Shown: positions 1-4,588 of the stretch, in pieces
How the letters are laid out: every line of letters starts with the position of its first letter
How positions within the stretch are numbered: position 1 is the stretch's first letter
The notes under the pieces: generated by a model
What the model was told of the DNA's origin: nothing
The model's database searches: none
What the model saw: the letters and a program-made list of their open reading frames with translations, nothing else
Translations under genes and position numbers: made by a program
From: an uncultured Propioniciclava sp.
GTDB lineage: Bacteria > Actinomycetota > Actinomycetes > Propionibacteriales > Propionibacteriaceae
Direction: 5' to 3'
Assembly: GCA_937872005.1 (NCBI GenBank)
Contig: CALMPQ010000219.1
Location: forward strand, 1 to 5,817
DNA length: 5,817 nucleotides

Positions 1-680
1 AGGGCGTCGCGCGCGGCATGACGGTCGCACGCGAGGAAACCTTCGGGCCCGTCGCGGTCATCCAGGGTTACGACCCCGCCATGACGTGGCCGCGCCTGGA
101 CCAGGCGGCGATCGCCGTCCAGCGTGGGGCGCGCTGGTTCGCGACCAACACCGACTCCACGCGTCCGACCGAGCACGGTCTCGTGCCGGGGGCCGGGGCG
201 GCCATCCAGGCCGTCCGCAACACGGTCGACCGCGACCCCGAGGTCGTGGGCAAGCCCTTCCGTCCGCTGATGGAGGAGGCCCTGCGCCGCTCCGGCGCGC
301 GGCGCCCGCTCTTCATCGGCGACCGCATCGACACCGACATCATGGGCGCCTGTGCGGTCGGCATGGACTCCTTCCTCGTGTTCACCGGGGCGCACGGCGT
401 CCGCGACCTCTGCCTGGCCCCCGTCGACGGGCGCCCCACAGCCATCGGCTGGAACGTCGAGTCGCTCTTCGAGCCGGCCCGCACCGCCACCGTGGACGCC
501 GTGGGCGCGCACTGCGGCCGTGTCACCGTCCGCGTGCAGGACGGGGAGGCGGTCCTCGAGAGGGACGTCTCGAACCGCGAGGCCCAACTGGACGCAGCCT
601 GGGCCCTGGCCCAGTTGTTCTGGAACGGTTCCGTGTCCACCGGCGACGGCGTGTTCGCCCAACTGGGCCTGCTCCCGTAG
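1..680 (+). CDS. HAD-IIA (NagD-like) phosphatase, 5' truncated by the window edge
   Basis: C-terminal part of a haloacid dehalogenase superfamily phosphatase, subclass IIA. The reading frame is open from the first base, so the true start and the N-terminal motif I (the DxD nucleophile) and motif II lie upstream; the in-frame ATG at 18 is internal. Visible family marks are the ATNTD segment (141-155), a PGAGAA stretch (about 189-206), the VVGKP motif carrying the motif III lysine (codon 252-254), and the motif IV acidic cluster GDRIDTDI (about 318-341), followed by a Gly-Met segment and LVFTGAHG. The last 80 or so residues form the typical family tail. In M. tuberculosis the gene in this position, Rv1692, has been described as a glycerol-3-phosphate phosphatase in lipid head-group recycling. 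The context supports the same role here, but substrate cannot be read from the sequence. It ends in TAG, 32 bases before bioY. Confidence 0.9.
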   Translation, partial: GVARGMTVAREETFGPVAVIQGYDPAMTWPRLDQAAIAVQRGARWFATNTDSTRPTEHGLVPGAGAAIQAVRNTVDRDPEVVGKPFRPLMEEALRRSGARRPLFIGDRIDTDIMGACAVGMDSFLVFTGAHGVRDLCLAPVDGRPTAIGWNVESLFEPARTATVDAVGAHCGRVTVRVQDGEAVLERDVSNREAQLDAAWALAQLFWNGSVSTGDGVFAQLGLLP

Positions 681-683
681 ACT
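678..683 (+). promoter_or_regulatory. Candidate -10 element (TAGACT) for bioY
   Basis: TAGACT fits the actinobacterial TANNNT -10 pattern and its first three bases are the stop codon of the HAD gene. A start site about 7 bases downstream would fall near 690, inside the inverted repeat at 686-700, leaving a leader of roughly 20 bases before ATG 713. The -35 region is weak (TTCGCC at 654-659, 18 bases upstream, matches the consensus in only three positions). This is inference from motif and position. Confidence 0.4.
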
Positions 684-685
684 TT

Positions 686-700
686 CTGAACACCGTTCAG
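686..700 (+). promoter_or_regulatory. Putative BioQ-type biotin operator upstream of bioY
   Basis: A perfect inverted repeat, CTGAAC-ACC-GTTCAG, with 6-base arms and a 3-base centre, fills about half of the gap between the HAD stop and bioY. The reported binding motif of BioQ, the TetR-family biotin repressor of Corynebacterium and Mycobacterium, is TGAAC-N3-GTTAC; the core here, TGAAC-N3-GTTCA, has the same left arm and spacing and is more symmetric. It lies just downstream of the candidate -10 and its right arm shares two bases with the bioY Shine-Dalgarno sequence. A bound repressor would therefore block transcription starting there. The bioQ gene itself is not in the window. Confidence 0.7.
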
Positions 701-704
701 GAGG
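699..704 (+). promoter_or_regulatory. Strong Shine-Dalgarno AGGAGG deciding the bioY start
   Basis: AGGAGG is the strongest ribosome binding site in the window. Two in-frame ATGs follow, at 707 and 713. The gap to 707 is only 2 bases, too short; the gap to 713 is 8 bases, which is near ideal. This selects 713 as the start and removes two residues (Met-Asn) from the longer option. Confidence 0.8.
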
Positions 705-712
705 AAATGAAC

Positions 713-1339
713 ATGGCTCAGCGTCGCCAGTCCACCGTCACCGACCTCGCCCTGGTCGCCGTCTTCGCCGGCGTCATCTCGGCGGCCACGCTCGCCCCGG
801 CGATCCCGGTGGGCCCGGTGGGCGTCCCGATCACCCTGCAGACGCTGGCCGTGGCCCTGACCGCGATGATCCTCGGCCCGTGGCGCGGGTTCGCGGCGAC
901 GGCGCTGTACCTGCTGGTCGGCTTCGCAGGGCTGCCCGTGTTCGCCGGTGGGGCGTCCGGCCTCGGCACCTTGGCCAAGCCCTCGGCGGGCTACCTGCTC
1001 GCGTTCCCGCTGGCGGCGCTCCTCATCGGCTGGCTGGCGCAGAAGGTCGTGGCCCGCGCCAACCGCGGCACGGGTGTGAAGTGGGGCCTGCTCTTCCTGG
1101 CTGGCCTCGCGGGCTCGTTCGTCTTCGTGCACCCGATGGGCATCGCCGGCATGGCGATCAACGCGGGACTGCCGGTCGACAAGGCCCTCATGGCCGACCT
1201 CATCTACTGGCCCGGCGACGTGATCAAGAACATCGCCGCCTCCGTCGTGGCCGTGGCCGTCCACCGTGCGTTCCCCGGCCTGCTGGTGCACCCGACCGTC
1301 GAGCGCGGCCAGGCGCAGGAGCCCGCGCCGGCTCGATGA
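713..1339 (+). CDS. bioY: BioY, biotin-binding S component of an ECF transporter
   Basis: Membrane protein that binds biotin and, with the BioM ATPase and BioN, imports it across the cytoplasmic membrane. The 208-residue product is close to the usual family length (about 190). After a short polar N terminus (MAQRRQSTVTDL) it is almost wholly hydrophobic with about six membrane segments. Family marks are VPITLQTLAVAL (38-49), GLPVFAGGASGLG (73-85), the KPSAGYLLAFPLAA stretch (89-102) and YWPGDVIKNIAAS (165-177). The last 20 residues are polar and probably cytoplasmic. The start at 713 is chosen by the AGGAGG 8 bases upstream; ATG 707 is the alternative. Its stop overlaps the bioM start as ATGA, so the two are probably translationally coupled. 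The palindrome before the gene suggests repression when biotin is plentiful. BioY alone can transport biotin in some bacteria, but the two partner genes here indicate the full complex. Confidence 0.95.
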   Translation: MAQRRQSTVTDLALVAVFAGVISAATLAPAIPVGPVGVPITLQTLAVALTAMILGPWRGFAATALYLLVGFAGLPVFAGGASGLGTLAKPSAGYLLAFPLAALLIGWLAQKVVARANRGTGVKWGLLFLAGLAGSFVFVHPMGIAGMAINAGLPVDKALMADLIYWPGDVIKNIAASVVAVAVHRAFPGLLVHPTVERGQAQEPAPAR

Positions 1340-2040
1340 TCCACCTGCAGGGCGTCTCGGTCCGCGTCCCGGTGCCCGGTGCACCCGGGCAGGGCTGGAC
1401 GACCCGCACCCTGCTCGACGACATCACCCTCGACCTGCCCGAGCGTCGCGTCGCCTTCATCGGCGCGAACGGCTCGGGCAAGTCGACGTTGTTGCGCCTG
1501 CTCAACGGGCTCGTCGTGGCCTCCACCGGGCGGGTGCTGGTCGACGGGCTCGACCCGGCGTCCGACGGCAAAGGGGTGCGGCGCAAGGTGGGCTTCGTGT
1601 TCACCGACCCGCTCAGCCAACTCGTCATGCCGACCCCGCTCGAGGACGTCGAGCTGAGCCTGCGCCGCACCATCCGCGACCGCACCCAACGCCGGGACGC
1701 CGCGCGAGCGCTCCTCGCCGCCCGGGGGCTGGAGCACGTGGCCGAGCAGTCGATCTACGACCTCTCGGGAGGTGAGCGGCAGCTCGCCGCGCTGACGGCG
1801 GTGCTGGCGATCGAGCCGGCCATCCTCGTGGCCGATGAGCCCACCACCCTGCTCGACCTGCGCAACCGGCTGGCCCTGCGCCGCGTGTTCGCCGAGCTGC
1901 CCCAACAGCTGGTCATCGCCACCCACGACCTCGACCTGGCGCTCGACGCCGACCGGGTGCTGGTCGTCGAGGGCGGCCGGATCGTCGCCGACGGCACGCC
2001 GGCCGAGACGATCCGGCACTACGAGGCGTTGATGGCATGA
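1336..2040 (+). CDS. bioM: BioM, ATPase of the biotin ECF transporter
   Basis: A cytoplasmic ABC-type ATPase of 234 residues that powers biotin uptake through BioN and BioY. Domain marks in order: Walker A GANGSGKST (43-51), a Q-loop region FTDPLSQLVMPT (89-100), signature LSGGERQ (143-149), Walker B ILVADEPT (163-170) with the catalytic glutamate E168, and the switch histidine H197 in IATHD. All catalytic residues are present. The first Q-loop position, glutamine in most ECF ATPases (VFQNP), is threonine (T90), while the second conserved glutamine (Q95) remains. The start overlaps the bioY stop in ATGA with no good ribosome binding site of its own (the nearest, AGGAG at 1317-1321, is 14 bases away), which indicates coupling to bioY. 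Only one ATPase gene is present, so the complex probably uses a BioM homodimer. Assignment to biotin rather than another ECF substrate rests on the bioY neighbour. Confidence 0.93.
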   Translation: MIHLQGVSVRVPVPGAPGQGWTTRTLLDDITLDLPERRVAFIGANGSGKSTLLRLLNGLVVASTGRVLVDGLDPASDGKGVRRKVGFVFTDPLSQLVMPTPLEDVELSLRRTIRDRTQRRDAARALLAARGLEHVAEQSIYDLSGGERQLAALTAVLAIEPAILVADEPTTLLDLRNRLALRRVFAELPQQLVIATHDLDLALDADRVLVVEGGRIVADGTPAETIRHYEALMA

Positions 2041-2660
2041 ACGCCGCCCGCGCGCTGCTCGGCATCCACGTCCCCGGGACGACCACCTGGCACCGGATGG
2101 GCGTCGGCTGGAAGTACCTGGTGTTCCTGGCCCTGACGATCCCGGCGGTGTTCGGGCCGCCGCCCGTGGTCGTCGGGGCGCTGGTCGTCACCCTCGCGCT
2201 GGTCGCCACCACCCGCGCGCCCCTGCGCCTGGCGTGGGGCCTGCCGCTCGGCCTCATCGTGCTGTTCGCCGTCGTGGCCGGCTACCACGTGTTCTTCGGC
2301 GACCCCCTCATGGCGGTGAAGGTCGTCGGCACCACGCTGACCGCCCTGTACGCCAGCCGCATCGTGCTCATCTCCACGCCGATGCCCGTGCTCATCGACG
2401 CCCTCGTCGCGGCCGTCGGGCCGCTGCGGCGGTTCGGCGCCAACCCCGAGCGCTTCGGGCTGGCCGTGGCGGTGCTGGTCCGCTCGATCCCGTATGTGAT
2501 CGCTTCCTTCGGTGAGGTCCGGGACGCCGCCCGCGCCCGCGGCATCGACCGCAACCCACTGGCGTCCGTGACGCCGGTGGTGATCCAGGCCGTCGCCTAC
2601 GCGCGCACGACCGGCGACGCGCTCATGGCGCGCGGGCTGGGCGACGACGATCCCTCCTAG
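2037..2660 (+). CDS. bioN: BioN, EcfT-type transmembrane coupling protein
   Basis: The 207-residue membrane partner that links the ATPase to BioY. An N-terminal half of several hydrophobic segments (roughly 25-58, 64-85 and 94-115) is followed by an amphipathic cytoplasmic coupling region carrying the two Ala-Arg-Gly motifs that define the EcfT family: DAARARG (163-169) and DALMARG (194-200). These short helices are known to dock into the grooves of the ATPase dimer. The protein ends soon after the second motif (GLGDDDPS), which makes it shorter than general-purpose EcfT proteins and in line with dedicated BioN proteins. The start overlaps the bioM stop as ATGA; GAGG at 2023-2026, 10 bases upstream, may help. 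The TAG stop is also the start of a -10-like hexamer for the following gene. Confidence 0.92.
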   Translation: MNAARALLGIHVPGTTTWHRMGVGWKYLVFLALTIPAVFGPPPVVVGALVVTLALVATTRAPLRLAWGLPLGLIVLFAVVAGYHVFFGDPLMAVKVVGTTLTALYASRIVLISTPMPVLIDALVAAVGPLRRFGANPERFGLAVAVLVRSIPYVIASFGEVRDAARARGIDRNPLASVTPVVIQAVAYARTTGDALMARGLGDDDPS

Positions 2661-2663
2661 GAT
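2658..2663 (+). promoter_or_regulatory. Candidate -10 element (TAGGAT) for a leaderless transcript of the 68-residue gene
   Basis: TAGGAT matches the TANNNT -10 pattern and ends 6 bases before the GTG at 2670. That is the layout of leaderless actinobacterial genes, where transcription begins at the start codon. The hexamer begins with the bioN stop TAG. No recognisable -35 is visible upstream. The same bases also contain AGGA (2659-2662), 7 bases before GTG, which could act as a ribosome binding site on a longer transcript, so both readings are open. Confidence 0.45.
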
Positions 2664-2669
2664 GGCCGG

Positions 2670-2876
2670 GTGAGCACCGAACCCGAGGCCGCCGCGTCCA
2701 CATCCACCCCGGACGCCGCACTGCCCGTCACCGGCCACCCGGCCATCGACGCCGCGCTGGCCGAGCTGGCGCTGGGTGACGACGTGCACACGCACCACGA
2801 CGAGATCGCCGGCGTGCTCGACGTCGTGCAGCAGGCGCTCAACCCGACCCAGCAGCCGCCGCTGCCACGCCGCTGA
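2670..2876 (+). CDS. Small conserved acidic protein preceding tlyA (Rv1693-like)
   Basis: A 68-residue protein with no recognised catalytic motif. The first 20 or so residues are low-complexity and rich in Ala, Ser, Thr, Pro and Glu. They are followed by a segment likely to be helical, HPAIDAALAELALGDDV (about 28-44), then HTHHDEIAGVLDVVQQALNP (about 45-64), and a Pro/Gln-rich tail. The pattern of an acidic helix of Leu/Ala, a His-rich turn and a second Val/Leu helix resembles the small protein that lies between the HAD phosphatase and tlyA in other actinobacteria (Rv1693 in M. tuberculosis). That comparison is from memory. Function is unknown. The GTG start is supported by AGGA 7 bases upstream or by the leaderless layout. 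The gene is in the same frame as bioN, separated by its TAG. It ends one base before a GTG that could start tlyA. It has no membrane segment or signal peptide. Confidence 0.75.
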   Translation: MSTEPEAAASTSTPDAALPVTGHPAIDAALAELALGDDVHTHHDEIAGVLDVVQQALNPTQQPPLPRR

Positions 2877-2886
2877 CGTGACCCCG

Positions 2887-3627
2887 ATGCGACTGGACGC
2901 CGCCCTCGTCGCCCGCGGACTGGCCCGTTCGCGGGGGCAGGCGTCCGACCTGGTCGCCGCCGGCAGGGTCACCGTCAACGGACGCCCCGCGCGCAAGCCC
3001 TCGGCGCCCGTCGAGGCGACCGACACGATCCTCGCCGAGGCCGACCCGTGGGTCTCCCGGGCCGCGCACAAGCTCATCGGTGCGCTGGACGCCTCGGCCA
3101 CCGAGGTGGCGGGGCTGCGCGGGCTCGATGCGGGGGCGTCCACGGGCGGGTTCACCCAGGTGCTGCTGGCGCGCGGGGCCACCCACGTCACGGCCGTCGA
3201 TGTGGGGCACGGGCAGCTGGCCGAAGCGGTGGCGTCCGACCCGCGGGTGACGAGCCACGAGGGACTCAACGTGCGCGACCTGACCCCCGCCCACGTCGCC
3301 GAACCCGTCGACCTCGTCGTGGCCGACGTCTCGTTCATCTCCCTCACACTGCTGGTGGGGCCGCTGCGGTCGGTCGCCCGCGACGGAGCGGTTGCCCTGC
3401 TCATGGTCAAGCCCCAATTCGAGCTGGGCAGGGCCGCGCTGGACTCGCGCGGTGTGGTCGCCGACCCGAGCCGCATCCCGGAGGCGGCCGACCTGGTGGT
3501 GACCGCGGCGTCCGGGCACGGCTGGCACGAGGCATGGCGTGGCGAGAGCCCGCTCCCCGGGGAGTCGGGCAACCGCGAGGTGTTCTGCAAGCTCATTGCC
3601 CAACCCCTTGTCGGCCCGGCCCGTTAG
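2887..3627 (+). CDS. tlyA: TlyA, 16S/23S rRNA (cytidine-2'-O)-methyltransferase
   Basis: Methylates the 2'-hydroxyl of C1409 in 16S and C1920 in 23S rRNA (E. coli numbering) using S-adenosylmethionine. Loss of TlyA in mycobacteria gives resistance to capreomycin and viomycin. Of 246 residues, about 1-50 form an S4 RNA-binding domain (MRLDAALVARGLARSRGQAS, then VAAGRVTVNGR), and the rest is an RrmJ/FtsJ-type methyltransferase fold. The SAM motif is GLDAGASTGGFT (79-90). The family tetrad is complete: K62 in SRAAHKL, D147 in DVSFIS, K175 in MVKPQFEL and E231 in GNREVF, with the same spacing as K69/D154/K182/E238 of the M. tuberculosis protein. The linker before K62 reads DPWV where the M. tuberculosis protein has RAWV. 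ATG 2887 is chosen; GTG 2878, three codons upstream and one base after the preceding stop, is an equal alternative. Neither has a clear ribosome binding site, so translation is probably coupled to the small gene upstream. The older name 'hemolysin' is misleading. Confidence 0.93.
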   Translation: MRLDAALVARGLARSRGQASDLVAAGRVTVNGRPARKPSAPVEATDTILAEADPWVSRAAHKLIGALDASATEVAGLRGLDAGASTGGFTQVLLARGATHVTAVDVGHGQLAEAVASDPRVTSHEGLNVRDLTPAHVAEPVDLVVADVSFISLTLLVGPLRSVARDGAVALLMVKPQFELGRAALDSRGVVADPSRIPEAADLVVTAASGHGWHEAWRGESPLPGESGNREVFCKLIAQPLVGPAR

Positions 3628-3637
3628 GCTGACGGGC
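3619..3637 (+). other. Short inverted repeat directly before the nadK start
   Basis: GCCCGT (3619-3624) pairs perfectly with ACGGGC (3632-3637) across a 7-base loop, TAGGCTG. The hairpin starts inside the last tlyA codons and ends at the base before the GTG of nadK. The tlyA stop and the only purine-rich AGG lie in its loop. It has no T-run and so is not a rho-independent terminator. It could limit ribosome access on a read-through transcript, but a 6-base stem is easily found by chance at this GC content. Confidence 0.3.
3625..3630 (+). promoter_or_regulatory. Candidate -10 element (TAGGCT) for a leaderless nadK transcript
   Basis: TAGGCT fits TANNNT, begins with the tlyA stop TAG, and ends 7 bases before the GTG start of nadK, the usual distance from -10 to transcription start. 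nadK has no good Shine-Dalgarno sequence, which agrees with leaderless expression. No convincing -35 is present at 16-19 bases upstream. Inference from layout only. Confidence 0.42.
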
Positions 3638-4588
3638 GTGACGGAACGACACATCGCGTTGGGCATCCACCACCAGCGGGACGAAGCTGTCGCGGCGGCC
3701 TGCGACTTCGTCACCCGCCTGACCGACCACGGCTTCGTGTGCTGGGTGCGTGACAACGCCTACGACGCGATCGTGGAACGGCTGCCCGGCGGGAACGTGC
3801 GCCCGTTCGACGACAGGCCCACGGCCGAGGTCGAGCTGGTCGTGGTGTTCGGCGGGGACGGCACGATCCTGCGCGCGGCCGAGTGGGCCGTGCCGCTGGG
3901 CTATCCGGTGCTGGGTGTGAACCTGGGTCACGTCGGCTTCCTCGCCGAGCTCGAGACCAGCGAGGCCCACGACCTGGTCGACCGCGTCGTCAACCGCGAC
4001 TACAGGGTCGAGGAGCGGCTGTGCCTCGAGGTCGAGCTGCGCGAGCACCCCGGTGGTGACGTCATCTGGTCGAGCTATGCGATCAACGAGGTCTCGCTCG
4101 AGAAGGCCGCCCGCGAGCGGATGATCGAGGTGCTCGTCGACATCGACGGGCACCCCCTCTCCCGCTGGGGCACCGACGGCGTGCTGGTGTCGACCCCGAC
4201 CGGGTCGACGGCGTACGCCTTCTCGGCCCAGGGGCCGGTGCTCTGGCCCGACCTGGACGCCCTGCTGGTGGTGCCCCTGCTGGCGCACGCCCTGTTCGCC
4301 CGCCCGATGGTGCTGAGCCCGCGGTCGACCGTGGTGATCCGCATGCTCGAGAACCCCTCGACCGGCGGGGTGCTGTGGTGCGACGGCCGGCGCAGCACGA
4401 CAGCGGCCCCCGGCAGCGAGATCACCGTGCGCCGCAGCGAGCTCAAGCTGCGGCTGGCCCGCACCTCGGAACAACCGTTCGTGCAGCGACTCGTGAAGAA
4501 GTTCGACCTGCCCATCCACGGGTGGCGCGGTCAGGCCGAGCGCGACGCCGCCGCCCGCAAGGCAGCCGAGGTGGGGGATGCTGACTGA
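3638..4588 (+). CDS. nadK: NAD kinase (ATP/polyphosphate-dependent family)
   Basis: Phosphorylates NAD to NADP, the essential cytoplasmic source of NADP(H); also named ppnK. Of 316 residues, the N-terminal part (1-125) is a Rossmann-like domain with the catalytic GGDGT motif at 72-76 (aspartate D74) followed by ILRAAE. The middle carries the NE motif (N150-E151 in YAINEVSLEK), GTDGVLVSTPTGSTAYAF (178-195) and a conserved PMVLSP stretch (223-228). The C-terminal KKFDLPIHGWRG (287-298) and the charged tail are typical of actinobacterial enzymes. The residue after SA in the usual SAGGP segment is glutamine here (SAQGP, Q198). The start is GTG 3638, 10 bases after tlyA, giving MTERHIALGIHH, a normal N terminus for this family; no other in-frame start between the tlyA stop and the first conserved strand is better. 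The last 11 bases overlap recN. Confidence 0.96.
   Translation: MTERHIALGIHHQRDEAVAAACDFVTRLTDHGFVCWVRDNAYDAIVERLPGGNVRPFDDRPTAEVELVVVFGGDGTILRAAEWAVPLGYPVLGVNLGHVGFLAELETSEAHDLVDRVVNRDYRVEERLCLEVELREHPGGDVIWSSYAINEVSLEKAARERMIEVLVDIDGHPLSRWGTDGVLVSTPTGSTAYAFSAQGPVLWPDLDALLVVPLLAHALFARPMVLSPRSTVVIRMLENPSTGGVLWCDGRRSTTAAPGSEITVRRSELKLRLARTSEQPFVQRLVKKFDLPIHGWRGQAERDAAARKAAEVGDAD
4568..4571 (+). promoter_or_regulatory. Ribosome binding site GAGG for recN, inside nadK
   Basis: GAGG lies within the last codons of nadK, with 6 bases between it and ATG 4578. It supports 4578 as the recN start and means recN can be translated from the nadK transcript while that gene is still being read. Confidence 0.6.

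Noticed and set aside
622..632. Second palindrome GGAAC-G-GTTCC near the end of the HAD gene, 55 bases before the bioY operator
   Set aside because: It shares GAAC/GTTC with the operator but has a 1-base centre instead of 3, and the bases encode an ordinary Trp-Asn-Gly-Ser. Probably chance, though a distant second repressor site cannot be fully excluded.
86..712. In-frame extension of bioY upstream through the HAD gene
   Set aside because: The translation before 713 is Arg/Pro/Gly-rich shadow sequence, and the AGGAGG at 699-704 fixes the start at 713.
681..712. A biotin riboswitch or attenuator before bioY
   Set aside because: The gap is only 32 bases, too short for a riboswitch, and there is no T-run; the symmetric repeat fits a protein-binding site better.
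352..1335. In-frame extension of bioM across the HAD gene and bioY
   Set aside because: It resembles no protein and overlaps two recognised genes; the ATPase fold begins right after ATG 1336.
68..1384. Long open frames on the minus strand (also about 2019-3596, 3593-5359 and 4443-5810)
   Set aside because: They are antisense to clearly recognised genes. Their translations are Arg/Gly/Pro/Ser-rich with no family motifs, the usual shadow of GC-rich coding sequence.
2037..2876. Possible bioN-small protein fusion by read-through of the TAG at 2658, since both genes share a frame
   Set aside because: BioN ends normally after its second Ala-Arg-Gly motif, the small gene has its own GTG with good upstream signals, and no read-through context is visible.
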